Shown: positions 21,988 through 31,469, counted from the first letter of the stretch. The stretch is DNA of 36,271 bases from Clostridiaceae bacterium (GCA_018383195.1 JAGZOP010000019.1:1-36271), one strand, 5' to 3'. Notes: generated by a model not told the origin, from the letters alone. Program-made: numbers and translations.

Positions 21988-24585
21988 ATGGCAGAACTTA
22001 CGCCCATGATGAAACAATACTTTGAAATAAAAAACACTTGCAAAGACTATATTGTTTTTTATCGTTTGGGCGATTTTTATGAAATGTTTTTTGAGGATGC
22101 GCTTGTTGCATCCAAGGAATTAGAACTGACGCTGACAGGGCGGGACTGCGGTCAGGCAGAGCGCGCACCGATGTGCGGCGTTCCATATCATGCATACGAA
22201 ACATATGTCGGACGCCTTGTAAGAAAAGGATATAAGGTTGCAATTTGCGAGCAGGTAGAAGATCCGAAATCTGTAAAAGGTCTGGTGAAGCGGGAAATCG
22301 TCCGTATGATTACTCCGGGTACATTGATTGATGCGTCCATGCTGGATGAAAACCGCAATAACTTTTTGAGCTGCGCCTTCGGCAGCGCTTCGTCCTACGG
22401 TGTGACCTTTTGCGATATTTCGACAGGCGAGGTATATGTGACCGAAGTCCGCAGGGAGCAATCCCATCAGGAATTGTTCAGCGAATTCGGACGGTTTGTT
22501 CCGCGCGAAGTTTTGCTGGGAGGGGATTGCGTTTCAGACAAGGAATTGCAGGAATTTATCAGCAAGCGGTTGGAGGGGATTTTTTCCGCCCTTCCAGACA
22601 GTGTTTTTGAGACAGAGCCGGCAAAAGTACGTGTATGCCAACAGTTTCACTTAGAGGATTTTGAGGCATCGGGACTGGACGATCTTCCGGCGGCACTTTG
22701 CGCTTTGGGAGGATTGCTTGCATATTTGGAGGAAACACAGAAAAGCAGCCTTGCAAACCTCAACACTCTGAATGTTTATCAACAGGGACAATACATGGAG
22801 TTGGATCTTACTGCAAGGCGCAATCTGGAACTCTGCGAAACAATGCGCGGCAAAGAAAAGCGTGGTTCTTTGCTTTGGGTAATGGATAAAACCAAAACCG
22901 CAATGGGATCGCGTTTGATCCGGCAGTGGCTTGAAAAGCCGCTGCTCAATCCAATTCATATCAAGAAAAGGCAGGATGCGGTGCGCGTTCTGACCGAAGA
23001 TGTCCTGACACGCGATGCATTGACGGAGGAACTTCGTCAAGTGTTCGATATGGAACGTTTGATCGGGCGTATTGTATATGGTTCTGCAAATTGCCGTGAT
23101 CTTTGTGCCTTACAGGCGGCGATGCTGCATTTGCCAGCCATCCACGCGCAAACAGCGCAGCTTCCGACTCCGCTGCTGCGAGAGCTGCATACGCGTATCG
23201 ATACGTTAAACGACGTTTCCTTACTAATTGAAAGCGCGATTCAGCCAGATCCGCCGGTATCTGTGCGTGAGGGCGGGTTTATTCGTGCAGGATATAGTGA
23301 TGAAGTGGATCACCTGCGGGATCTTGCTAGTGGCGGCAAAGGAGAAATCCTTACGATTGAGCAGCGAGAACGTGAAAAGACCGGAATAAAGAACCTAAAA
23401 ATCGGATATAACCGGGTGTTTGGATATTATATCGAGGTGTCCAAGGGAAATTTAAGCCTAGTGCCAGAGCATTATATCCGCAAGCAGACGCTTACAAATT
23501 GTGAGCGATATATCACGGAAGAACTGAAAAAGCTGGAAAGCACCGTATTGGGTGCGCAGGAGCGCTTGACCGCGTTGGAGTATGAGCTGTTTTGTGTGTT
23601 GCGGGAAAAGATTGCTGCACAGGTATTTCGAATTCAACGTACTGCACAGGCGCTTGCGAATTTGGATGTGCTCTGCTCCCTTGCAGCGCTCGCTTGTGAG
23701 AATCATTATGTATGTCCGGAAGTTGATTTTTCTGGACGTATTGAAATTCGAGACGGCCGCCATCCGGTTGTTGAAAAAATGCTGGACGGCAGCTTTTTCG
23801 TACCAAATGATACAATGCTTGACAATAAATCTGATCGGGTGGCAATCATTACAGGGCCGAATATGGCGGGCAAGTCCACATATATGCGTCAGGTTGCGCT
23901 GATTACCATTATGGCGCAGATGGGTTCCTTTGTACCGGCATCCGCCGCGCGCATTGGCATTGCCGATCGTGTATTTACCCGCGTTGGAGCTTCGGATGAT
24001 TTAGCAAGCGGACAGTCCACTTTTATGGTTGAGATGAGCGAGGTTGCCGATATTTTAAAATACGCAACAAAAAATAGTCTGCTCATCTTGGATGAAATCG
24101 GACGCGGCACATCGACTTACGATGGAATGTCTATTGCGCGCGCCGTGATTGAATATGTGGCAGATAAGCGGAAACTTGGTGCGCGGGCACTGTTTGCAAC
24201 ACACTATCATGAGTTAACTGCTCTGGAAAATTTGGTGGACGGAATTCGAAATTACAATATTGCAGTGAAAAAGCGTGGAGATGATATTACATTTTTGCGT
24301 AAAATCGTGCGTGGCGGTGCAGATGACAGTTTCGGCATTGAAGTTGCAAAGCTTGCAGGGGTTCCCAACTCAATTATCAGGCGGGCAAAAAATATCTTAA
24401 CCGATTTGGAACAGTATGCCCCTAAGATTGAAGTCCGTGCAGTAGAAGAGACAGAGCAGCCGCAGATCACACTTGCCGATCTAAGTAGCGACACCCTTGC
24501 AAATCGTCTGCGGGAAATGCAGATTGAAACGATGACGCCGATTGAAGCGATGAATGCGCTTTACGAACTGAAAAAAATGATATAA
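21988..24585 (+). CDS. mutS: DNA mismatch repair protein MutS
   Basis: The 865-aa ATPase recognises mismatches. The N-terminal mismatch-binding motif is present as GDFYEMF (Phe30, Glu32), the ATPase Walker A is GPNMAGKST (about 623-631), followed by FTRVGASDDLASGQSTFMVEM, Walker B LLILDEIGRGTSTYDG and the ATHYHEL switch. The start is ATG 21988 with TTGGAGG at 5 nt. The ORF start at 21946 would overlap miaB by 22 nt without a site. It lies in one operon with mutL 21 bp downstream. The C-terminal beta-clamp region is short but within family range. Confidence 0.97.
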   Translation: MAELTPMMKQYFEIKNTCKDYIVFYRLGDFYEMFFEDALVASKELELTLTGRDCGQAERAPMCGVPYHAYETYVGRLVRKGYKVAICEQVEDPKSVKGLVKREIVRMITPGTLIDASMLDENRNNFLSCAFGSASSYGVTFCDISTGEVYVTEVRREQSHQELFSEFGRFVPREVLLGGDCVSDKELQEFISKRLEGIFSALPDSVFETEPAKVRVCQQFHLEDFEASGLDDLPAALCALGGLLAYLEETQKSSLANLNTLNVYQQGQYMELDLTARRNLELCETMRGKEKRGSLLWVMDKTKTAMGSRLIRQWLEKPLLNPIHIKKRQDAVRVLTEDVLTRDALTEELRQVFDMERLIGRIVYGSANCRDLCALQAAMLHLPAIHAQTAQLPTPLLRELHTRIDTLNDVSLLIESAIQPDPPVSVREGGFIRAGYSDEVDHLRDLASGGKGEILTIEQREREKTGIKNLKIGYNRVFGYYIEVSKGNLSLVPEHYIRKQTLTNCERYITEELKKLESTVLGAQERLTALEYELFCVLREKIAAQVFRIQRTAQALANLDVLCSLAALACENHYVCPEVDFSGRIEIRDGRHPVVEKMLDGSFFVPNDTMLDNKSDRVAIITGPNMAGKSTYMRQVALITIMAQMGSFVPASAARIGIADRVFTRVGASDDLASGQSTFMVEMSEVADILKYATKNSLLILDEIGRGTSTYDGMSIARAVIEYVADKRKLGARALFATHYHELTALENLVDGIRNYNIAVKKRGDDITFLRKIVRGGADDSFGIEVAKLAGVPNSIIRRAKNILTDLEQYAPKIEVRAVEETEQPQITLADLSSDTLANRLREMQIETMTPIEAMNALYELKKMI

Positions 24586-24606
24586 TTTTGGAGAAAGGAG
24601 ACTGAA

Positions 24607-26607
24607 ATGGCTGTTATACAGGAGTTGTCCCCTCACTTAGCAGATCTTATTGCAGCAGGTGAAGTTGTGGAACGTCCGGCATCTGTTGCGAAAGAACTGG
24701 TAGAGAACGCGATTGATGCAGGCGCAACAAGAATTCAAGTTGAAATTGAAAACGGCGGGATCACCTATCTGCGGATTATGGATAACGGATGCGGTATGAC
24801 ACCGGAAGATGCTCCTGTTGCGTTTCGACGTCACGCAACCAGTAAACTTCGTACTGAAGAAGATTTGGCGGCAATCGGTACATTGGGATTTCGCGGAGAG
24901 GCGCTTGCGGCAATCGCTTCGGTGACGCAGATTGACTTGTTTACGAAACAAAAAAATGTGCTTGTCGGGCAGCATCTGCACCTCGAAGCAGGAGAATTAC
25001 AGGTGCAGGAGGAAGCAGGGTGTCCGGACGGTACAACCATCATTATTAAGGACTTATTTTTTAATACACCTGCGCGGATGAAGTTCCTGAAAAAGGACTT
25101 TACAGAAGCGGGCTATGTGGTGGGCGTCGTGCAGCATGCGGCAATATCCCATCCAGAAATTGCATTTACCATGATCCGGGACGGAAAGCAAGTTTTTTCT
25201 TCCTCCGGTGATGGAAAACTGATGACACCTGTTTTTGGTGTGTTTGGACGCGAAATCACCGCGAACATGATAGAGGTGGAACCGTTCGAGCGAGATGCAA
25301 TTACTGTACAGGGCTATATTACAAAACCACATTGTTGCCGTCCCAACCGCAGTATGCAGCATTTTTTTGTAAACGGAAGGTATATCAAAAGTAAACTGCT
25401 ACAAGCGGCTCTGGAAGAAGCATTTCGCAATAAAATTATTACAGGCAAATATCCGAGTTGTGCACTGCTGATTGGTTTGCCGCTGAATTTGGTGGATGTC
25501 AATGTTCATCCAGCAAAAACAGAAGTAAAGTTTGCACAGGAAAAGAATGTTTTCGGTGCGGTGTACAGCGCATGTAAAAATGCGCTTGAGAGAAACGATA
25601 ATACTCCGGTCTTGAAATTGAGTGAAAGCAAAAAGGCGGCACCGAAAGAGGACAATCTTACCCATATGCAGCAGCGTATGGAAGTGACTGATATATCCAT
25701 TCAATCTAGTACTGAAGTTGAGCGACCAAAAGCGAGAATCCAGGAAAATCAGCCCATAGAACAATTATTTTTGCCAAAAAAGCTTTCGGTTCCTCCGAAA
25801 TTCCGCCCGCCCATTATTGATTGTGATGAGGAGGACGATTCACTTTCTTTTGCATCGACTGAGATTGCAGATGAACCGCAGCATCTGTGCGGTGTGCAAA
25901 AAATGCCGCAGACTGCTATGCAGAAAGAAACTGTCGCTTCAGCTTATGACGATGGAGAAGCAGAAAATAAGGGTTCGGGTGAGAAAACAGAACCACGTTT
26001 CTCTGCGCCTTTGGCATCGCAAAATACAATAGGAACTCCACCGCATGCAAGGGTGATTGGGGAGGCATTTCAGACCTATCTCATTGCCGAGGATTCGGAT
26101 GGATTGATTCTGCTTGACAAACATGCAGCGCATGAACGCATGTTATTTAATCGTTTACGTGCAGCAACGGATATTCCACAGCAGCAGCTTTTAACGCCGC
26201 ATATTGCGGAAATGAGCGTGACTGAGTTCCAAATATTAAAAGACAGCATGAAGATGGTGCAAAGTCTTGGATTTGATCTCGAAATATTTGGAGAGTCTAG
26301 TTTTGCAGTACGTGCGGTACCGGCGTATCTGGATGCAGGAGATGTTGCAGAAGTCCTATCTGAAATTGCAGAAAAGATTTCTTCGAACCGTGCACCAACG
26401 CCAGACCGTTTGGATGATTTAATCCATACTGTTGCATGTAAGGCTGCGATTAAAGCAGGGAAAAGCACAACACAGATGGAATTACAGCAACTTTGCGACC
26501 GAGTACTGGGAGATCCGGAAATCTCGTGCTGCCCGCATGGGCGACCTGTTACAGTTCGCCTTACAAAATACGAAATCGATAAGCTTTTCAAACGCGTAAA
26601 TCAATGA
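24607..26607 (+). CDS. mutL: DNA mismatch repair protein MutL
   Basis: The 666-aa protein has an N-terminal GHKL ATPase (Glu30 and Asn34 in ELVENAIDAGA, DNGCGM, GFRGEAL at 94-100), a transducer domain, a variable linker (about 345-475) and a C-terminal dimerisation/endonuclease domain. The endonuclease motif reads DKHAAHERMLFN (504-515). The canonical Gln and final Glu of the DQHA(X)2E(X)4E motif are Lys and Asn here. The other nuclease elements, CPHGRP (642-647) and FKR near the C terminus, are present. It should couple MutS recognition to strand cutting. Its stop overlaps the miaA start by ATGA. Confidence 0.96.
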   Translation: MAVIQELSPHLADLIAAGEVVERPASVAKELVENAIDAGATRIQVEIENGGITYLRIMDNGCGMTPEDAPVAFRRHATSKLRTEEDLAAIGTLGFRGEALAAIASVTQIDLFTKQKNVLVGQHLHLEAGELQVQEEAGCPDGTTIIIKDLFFNTPARMKFLKKDFTEAGYVVGVVQHAAISHPEIAFTMIRDGKQVFSSSGDGKLMTPVFGVFGREITANMIEVEPFERDAITVQGYITKPHCCRPNRSMQHFFVNGRYIKSKLLQAALEEAFRNKIITGKYPSCALLIGLPLNLVDVNVHPAKTEVKFAQEKNVFGAVYSACKNALERNDNTPVLKLSESKKAAPKEDNLTHMQQRMEVTDISIQSSTEVERPKARIQENQPIEQLFLPKKLSVPPKFRPPIIDCDEEDDSLSFASTEIADEPQHLCGVQKMPQTAMQKETVASAYDDGEAENKGSGEKTEPRFSAPLASQNTIGTPPHARVIGEAFQTYLIAEDSDGLILLDKHAAHERMLFNRLRAATDIPQQQLLTPHIAEMSVTEFQILKDSMKMVQSLGFDLEIFGESSFAVRAVPAYLDAGDVAEVLSEIAEKISSNRAPTPDRLDDLIHTVACKAAIKAGKSTTQMELQQLCDRVLGDPEISCCPHGRPVTVRLTKYEIDKLFKRVNQ

Positions 26608-27560
26608 AGGAGGCGTTTTCTCTGCAAAATCAATTGATATGCATCGTCGGACCAACAGCAAGCGGAAAAACCGCATTATCGGTTGAACTGGCAAAAAAAC
26701 GTAAGACCGAGATCATTTCTTCCGATTCCATGCAGATCTATCGTGGTATGGATATTGGAACAGCGAAACCCACTCAGATGGAGCGTCAGAGCGTGATTCA
26801 TCACATGTTTGATGTATGTGACCCGGATGAAGATTTCTCAGTTGCCCGTTATGTTGAGCTTGCAGATTGTTGTGCACAAAAAATCTTGGAACAGGGTAAG
26901 ATTCCCATTGTTGTCGGCGGTACAGGATTATATTTGGATGCACTCATTGAATGCAGCGTATTTTCCGGAAACGAAGCTGATTTTGCGCTGCGCCAAAAAT
27001 TCAATCATATGGCAGAGGTTCATGGGAATCATGCAGTGCATGCATTATTGGAGCAGGTTGACCCTGTCAGCGCTGCAAGATTACACCCGAATAATCTCAA
27101 ACGCGTAATTCGTGCACTTGAGGTCTATTATCAGACAGGCATGACAATCGATGAATTAAATCGGAAAAACAAACGTGCGAAAGCGAAATATCAGGCAATT
27201 AAGATTGGTATATGTCCGACTACCCGTGAAACGCTGTATGAACGGATCAATACGCGCGTGGACAAAATGCTGAAAGATGGTCTGTTGGAGGAAATAGAAA
27301 CATTGCTTTCTCACAGAGTTTTGACAGGTACAGCGGCACAAGCAATCGGTTATAAAGAATATCTGCCATATTTTCAAGGGGAAGCTTCTTTGGATTCCTG
27401 CACCGAATTGCTGAAACAGCATTCTAGAAATTATGCAAAGCGTCAACTAACATGGTTAAAACGGGATCAGGCTGTGCAATGGATTACTTATGATGACAGT
27501 TCACAGTTTGACGAGGTTGTTCGTCGTTCGACAGAAATCTTGGATAGAATGGGGTTATGA
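26604..27560 (+). CDS. miaA: tRNA dimethylallyltransferase
   Basis: The 318-aa enzyme attaches dimethylallyl to A37 of tRNAs reading UNN codons, making the substrate of MiaB. Features are the P-loop VGPTASGKT (about 15-23), SSDSMQIYRGMDIGTAKP, the VVGGTGLYLDALI segment, the RALEVYYQTG region and the C-terminal AIGYKEYLPY...RNYAKRQLTWLKR tRNA-contacting part. ATG 26604 overlaps the mutL stop. AAGGAGG lies inside the first codons, so initiation at the in-frame CTG or TTG shortly downstream (near 26623 or 26635) is possible and would give the more usual short N terminus. Confidence 0.95.
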   Translation: MKEAFSLQNQLICIVGPTASGKTALSVELAKKRKTEIISSDSMQIYRGMDIGTAKPTQMERQSVIHHMFDVCDPDEDFSVARYVELADCCAQKILEQGKIPIVVGGTGLYLDALIECSVFSGNEADFALRQKFNHMAEVHGNHAVHALLEQVDPVSAARLHPNNLKRVIRALEVYYQTGMTIDELNRKNKRAKAKYQAIKIGICPTTRETLYERINTRVDKMLKDGLLEEIETLLSHRVLTGTAAQAIGYKEYLPYFQGEASLDSCTELLKQHSRNYAKRQLTWLKRDQAVQWITYDDSSQFDEVVRRSTEILDRMGL

Positions 27561-27591
27561 TGTATCTATCTTAAATTTTGGGAGGAACATC

Positions 27592-27828
27592 ATGAAATCA
27601 GAAATCAATCTTCAAGATGCGTTTTTAAATGTTGCGCGTCAGCAGGCACAACCGGTTACACTTTTTTTGATGAACGGGTTTCAAATGCGCGGGGTCATCC
27701 GCGGTTTTGACAGCTTTGTTGTGGTCTTAGATGCCGACGGGCGTCAGCAAATGATTTATAAGCATGCAATTTCTACGGTAGTTCCGCAGCACCGCATCGA
27801 TTTTTATACGCGCCGGGAAGATAAATAG
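27592..27828 (+). CDS. hfq: RNA chaperone Hfq
   Basis: The 78-aa Sm-like protein has INLQDAFLNVARQQ at the proximal-face helix, the Sm1 segment FLMNGFQMRGVIRGFDSFVV, and the Sm2 segment with YKHAISTV. It forms hexamers and pairs or stabilises RNAs. GGGAGG precedes ATG 27592 at 6 nt. The ORF extended from 27490 would lie inside miaA and is rejected. Position right after miaA is the standard arrangement in Firmicutes and Proteobacteria. Confidence 0.97.
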   Translation: MKSEINLQDAFLNVARQQAQPVTLFLMNGFQMRGVIRGFDSFVVVLDADGRQQMIYKHAISTVVPQHRIDFYTRREDK

Positions 27829-27838
27829 AAGTTAGGAC

Positions 27839-29107
27839 GTGGATGATAGCGTTATGAACGGACAAAAGACAAGACATAGAATACCACCGAACCGCCTGTT
27901 CGTGTTGTTTGGAATCGTTTTGTTTATTCTTTTTCTATTGGTTCAAGTTATAGGAAGCATGATCAACACCCCCAAAACAACGGCAGCTATGCGGGTGACA
28001 GTGGATCATTCGTTTATTGCAAAAGGGTGGTTTTTCCGAAACGAAGTCTTGGCAAATGGAGTTTCAAGTGAAACTGTCAAACATATTGTGCGAAGCGGCG
28101 AAAAAGTACAGAAAGATTCCGCGCTTGCAATTGTTTATACAGATGCTTCAGCTTTAGAGACTAGTCAGAAGGTCGAAGTGTTGGATGATGAAATTACGCT
28201 TTTAACTTCTGCAATGCAGTCCTCTGCGAATAGTGGAGATGCTGCTAAATTGGATCAGCAAATTGCGGCACAGATTTCAACGCTCTCGTCTAAAGCACAA
28301 AGCGGGATCGTAACGGGCGCTGAATCAGAAGCTGAAAATTTGCGCAATCTTTGTTTGCGCCGCAGTGCGGGCAGCTTAGATGGGACGGCACTCTCCGCTC
28401 AGATCTCCACGCTTACGACAGAGCGAGATGCGTTGGAGCGTCAGATTATCGGGCGAAGCACGACAATCGCATCTCCGGCATCGGGCTTTTTCTCGGAAAT
28501 TGTAGATGGATTTGAAGAGAAATTAACGATAGAAGCGCTGGACAATTTTACAATGAAAGATTTTAAGGCGCTGGATCCTGAAAAGATTCATGATGCAAAA
28601 AACGGACAGCTTGGAAAGATTATCAGTGATTTTCGTTGGAATTTTGTAACTGCCGTTCCGACAGAAACGCTTGGGGATATTCAAACAGGGGATACTCTGT
28701 ACTTACGGTTTCCGCAGGTTGATGAAGATATTCAAGTAACCGTTCAAGATGTTCGAAAAGAAAAAGATGCAAAGGAAGCGCTGTTGATTTTAAGCGGTAT
28801 GGATATTACGCCGGAGTTGGTTACCATGCGTTTTCAGTCTGCAGAAATTATTCGAGATTCCTATACCGGCATCAAAGTTCCTAAATCGGCTGTAAAGATT
28901 CAAGTTGACGAACAGGGAAAACAGAAGCAGGGTGTGTACATTTTAACTGGCTCAGTGAGCCGATTTAAACCAATCGAAGTGCTGTATGAAGGAGAAGACT
29001 ATTATATTGTAAATCAAGGTAATGGTGCTAAAAATACAGGTCTTGTTGTAGGAGATAACATTATCGTCAAGGCAAGAGGACTGGAAGATAAGAAGGTGGT
29101 CAAATGA
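27839..29107 (+). CDS. HlyD-like membrane-anchored protein of the division cluster
   Basis: The 422-aa protein has one N-terminal membrane helix (about 20-40), an external barrel-sandwich-like half (VKHIVRSGEKVQKDSALAIV), a coiled/helical segment rich in Ala, Gln and Ser (about 110-205), and a second barrel with IASPASGFFSEIVDG. C-terminal adaptor-type strands follow (GIKVPKSAVKIQVDEQGKQ). This is the layout of HlyD/periplasmic adaptor proteins, but no transporter gene is linked. It overlaps yggS by ATGA and precedes sepF. Its function is not established; an envelope scaffold role at the septum is only inference. GTG 27839 and ATG 27854 are both possible starts. Confidence 0.8.
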   Translation: MDDSVMNGQKTRHRIPPNRLFVLFGIVLFILFLLVQVIGSMINTPKTTAAMRVTVDHSFIAKGWFFRNEVLANGVSSETVKHIVRSGEKVQKDSALAIVYTDASALETSQKVEVLDDEITLLTSAMQSSANSGDAAKLDQQIAAQISTLSSKAQSGIVTGAESEAENLRNLCLRRSAGSLDGTALSAQISTLTTERDALERQIIGRSTTIASPASGFFSEIVDGFEEKLTIEALDNFTMKDFKALDPEKIHDAKNGQLGKIISDFRWNFVTAVPTETLGDIQTGDTLYLRFPQVDEDIQVTVQDVRKEKDAKEALLILSGMDITPELVTMRFQSAEIIRDSYTGIKVPKSAVKIQVDEQGKQKQGVYILTGSVSRFKPIEVLYEGEDYYIVNQGNGAKNTGLVVGDNIIVKARGLEDKKVVK

Positions 29108-29829
29108 CTGAACTCGAATTGCAGGAACTCCATACAAACATTCAGCAGGTGCAGTTTCGCATTGCACAAGCTGCAGAGCGGTCAGGCAGAAAACCGACCG
29201 ATATTCAGCTTGTGGCTGCAAGTAAGATGAATAATGCAGAGCGTATCCGTGCCGCGGTTCAAAACGGTGTTTGCACCATGGGAGAAAACCGTGTACAGGA
29301 ACTACTGGAAAAGTATGACCAGAATGCATATATAGGCGCGAACCTTCATTTTATTGGAACCTTGCAAACCAATAAGGTGAAATATTTAATGGGAAAAGTA
29401 AGCCTTATTCATTCTGTCGGTTCTGTGAAGCTTGGGAGCTGCATTGCAAAAGAGGCGCAGAAGCATAACATCTGTCAGGATATTTTGATAGAAGTGAATA
29501 TTGGTTCTGAGCCGGCGAAAAGCGGAGTATTACCCGAAGACTTGGAGCCTACAATCGAACAATTATGCGCTTTGCAGGGAATCCGCATTCGCGGTTTGAT
29601 GGCAATTCCGCCAATTGCACATGCTTCCGGTGAAAACTTACGTTATTTTGATAGAATGAGGCAACTATTTATTGACATGACGGAGAAAAGATACGATAAT
29701 GTATCTATGGACTATTTATCAATGGGCATGTCGGGTGACTTTGAAGATGCAATATCATGCGGCGCAAATATGGTGCGCATTGGTTCTGCAATTTTTGGAT
29801 TACGTCCGTATATGAAGCAATTGACTTAA
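29104..29829 (+). CDS. yggS: YggS/YlmE family pyridoxal phosphate homeostasis protein
   Basis: The 241-aa single-domain alanine-racemase-fold protein binds PLP through Lys41 (LVAASKMNN). Other family marks are GENRVQELLEK, HFIGTLQTNKVKYL, ILIEVNIGSEPAKSG, IRGLMAIPP and the C-terminal LSMGMSGDFEDAI with VRIGSAIFG. It buffers free PLP and is not a racemase. It overlaps the previous gene by 4 nt, and sepF follows after 31 bp, the common yggS-sepF-yggT order of Firmicutes and Actinobacteria. Confidence 0.95.
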   Translation: MTELELQELHTNIQQVQFRIAQAAERSGRKPTDIQLVAASKMNNAERIRAAVQNGVCTMGENRVQELLEKYDQNAYIGANLHFIGTLQTNKVKYLMGKVSLIHSVGSVKLGSCIAKEAQKHNICQDILIEVNIGSEPAKSGVLPEDLEPTIEQLCALQGIRIRGLMAIPPIAHASGENLRYFDRMRQLFIDMTEKRYDNVSMDYLSMGMSGDFEDAISCGANMVRIGSAIFGLRPYMKQLT

Positions 29830-29860
29830 TTAGTAATATCCGTGAGGAGGAAATATTAAA

Positions 29861-30334
29861 ATGGCATCGTTAAAGGGTTTTTTAGACTGGGTAAAGGGCG
29901 AGGACATGGAGGACGATTACGAAGAGTTTATTCCTAGATCTCAGCCCGCAGCTGCGTCTACTGCTGCTGCACCTTCGGCGGCTGCACCGGAGGATTCGCT
30001 CTCTTATACCACAGATACACAGCGTTCAAATAATAAGGTGGTTAACATTCACGCGACTACGCAGCTTGCGGTTGTCCTTGTGAAACCGGATCGCTTTGAA
30101 AATGCGGCAGAGATTGCAGACCATCTAAAGGACAAGCGTACGGTGGTACTGAATTTAGAGCAAACCAATAAAGATGTAGCGCGCCGCCTAGTGGATTTTC
30201 TGAGTGGTGTTGCCTATGCAAATGAAGGAAAAATTAAGCGCGTTGCAAACAGCACATATATTATTACGCCCTACAATGTTGATATTCTTGGAGATCTAAT
30301 TGATGAACTCGAGAATAACGGCTTGTATCTATAA
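29861..30334 (+). CDS. sepF: Cell division protein SepF
   Basis: The 157-aa protein has an N-terminal amphipathic membrane-binding segment (MASLKGFLDWVKGE), an Ala/Ser/Pro-rich linker (about 25-60), and the SepF core with VVNIHATTQLAVVLVKPDRF, VVLNLEQTNKDVARRLVDFL and VANSTYIITPYNVDI. It polymerises and tethers FtsZ to the membrane. GAGGAGG precedes the ATG. Length and order are typical. Confidence 0.95.
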   Translation: MASLKGFLDWVKGEDMEDDYEEFIPRSQPAAASTAAAPSAAAPEDSLSYTTDTQRSNNKVVNIHATTQLAVVLVKPDRFENAAEIADHLKDKRTVVLNLEQTNKDVARRLVDFLSGVAYANEGKIKRVANSTYIITPYNVDILGDLIDELENNGLYL

Positions 30335-30343
30335 GTTTTTGCT

Positions 30344-30613
30344 GTGACGTATGTATTGATTCAATTGGTATCTTCTCTAATCCGGCTACTGGAATTTTTA
30401 ATGTTTGCACGCGCAATTTTTTCATGGTTCCCGCAAATGCAGGGATCAAAAATCGCAGAATTCCTGTATATGGTGACAGAGCCGATTATCATACCGTTCC
30501 GGAGTTTGTTGGATCGCTTTCAGGGAATGCGTATGATGCCAATTGATTTATCGTTTTTATGCGCTTTTTTGGCTCTTGAAGTTCTTCAGATGATGCTGTA
30601 TAGCCTGTACTGA
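30344..30613 (+). CDS. yggT: YggT family membrane protein
   Basis: The 89-aa protein has two hydrophobic segments separated by the YggT signature ARAIFSWFPQ and VTEPIIIPFRSLL. It is a division-associated membrane protein of unclear function. GTG 30344 is used as start. The ribosome-binding site is weak, with sepF ending 10 bp upstream, so translational coupling is likely. In many relatives ylmH follows, but here there is only a short gap with a hairpin before divIVA. Confidence 0.88.
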   Translation: MTYVLIQLVSSLIRLLEFLMFARAIFSWFPQMQGSKIAEFLYMVTEPIIIPFRSLLDRFQGMRMMPIDLSFLCAFLALEVLQMMLYSLY

Positions 30614-30625
30614 CGAATGTTTATT

Positions 30626-30653
30626 TGACCGGGGCACGCTCTCCGGTCATTTT
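30626..30653 (+). terminator. Short hairpin, weak terminator candidate
   Basis: Arms 30626-30632 and 30643-30649 (TGACCGG/CCGGTCA), a 10-nt loop and TTTT. It lies in the 93-bp gap between yggT and divIVA, so it may reduce rather than stop read-through. Confidence 0.45.
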
Positions 30654-30706
30654 ACCGTATTTTTGGAAGAATTATTGCCACGATAGAATTGGAGGGATAT
30701 TTCGAT

Positions 30707-31441
30707 ATGCTAACTGTTCAGGAAATCCAAGCGGTGAATTTTGAGAAAGCGGTTTTTGGCGGCTATGACATGAAAGCCGTCGATGAGTTCCTTGAGCATA
30801 TTACCGAAGATTATGCAGCAATGCAAAAAGAAAATGCTGCTCTTAAATCCAAAATGAAGGTTTTGGTTGATAAAATTGAAGAATATCGCAGCGTAGAAGA
30901 CGGTATGCGACGCGCTTTGGTATCTGCACAGAGTATCGCACAGGAAACTCTGGACAAGTCTAAAACGGAAGCAGAGCAGCTGTTGTTCAATGCACGTACG
31001 GAAGCTGAAACAAGAATCGAAAATTATCGAATGCAGATCGCTGCCGAAACAAAAAAATTAGAAGAAGCAAAAGCAAAAAATGCTGAATTTGCGGCTCAGC
31101 TGACCGCAGTTTATGAAGAACAGCTAAAATCTTTAGTCGCATTATCTGCTTCGGATATTTTAGAAACCGAACCGGCTTTCCCAACCGAACCCATTTCAAT
31201 GACGACCGAAACCGTAGAGCCGGCAGAGCCGTTAGAATCGACACAGCAGTTTGATATTCATGACCATACAGCGGAAACTGATGGGTCGGCATCGGAGGGG
31301 AAGAAGGAATCACGTTTTAAGATTACTGAGGTTTCGTTAGCAAGCAGCGACGACTCGTCTGCAGAGGCGACGGACAAACCGCACTTTGATTTTGGTGAAC
31401 TCAAGTTCGGCGCTGACTATGCCCCGACCGAGGATAGATAA
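30707..31441 (+). CDS. divIVA: DivIVA domain protein
   Basis: The 244-aa protein starts MLTVQEIQAVNFEKAVFGGY and contains YDMKAVDEFLEHITEDY, the membrane-curvature-sensing N-terminal DivIVA motif. A long coiled coil (about 35-155) with many Glu, Lys and Ala residues follows, then an acidic, Thr/Pro-rich tail (about 160-244). It should mark septa and poles and recruit division or wall proteins. The start at 30707 follows GGAGG; the ORF start TTG 30689 lies before that site. ileS begins 28 bp downstream. Confidence 0.93.
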   Translation: MLTVQEIQAVNFEKAVFGGYDMKAVDEFLEHITEDYAAMQKENAALKSKMKVLVDKIEEYRSVEDGMRRALVSAQSIAQETLDKSKTEAEQLLFNARTEAETRIENYRMQIAAETKKLEEAKAKNAEFAAQLTAVYEEQLKSLVALSASDILETEPAFPTEPISMTTETVEPAEPLESTQQFDIHDHTAETDGSASEGKKESRFKITEVSLASSDDSSAEATDKPHFDFGELKFGADYAPTEDR

Positions 31442-31469
31442 ATAGAAACGAAAGGACTGACACGGTACA

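Noticed and set aside
31442..31469. T-box or attenuator in front of ileS
   Set aside because: The gap is 28 bp and holds only a ribosome-binding site.
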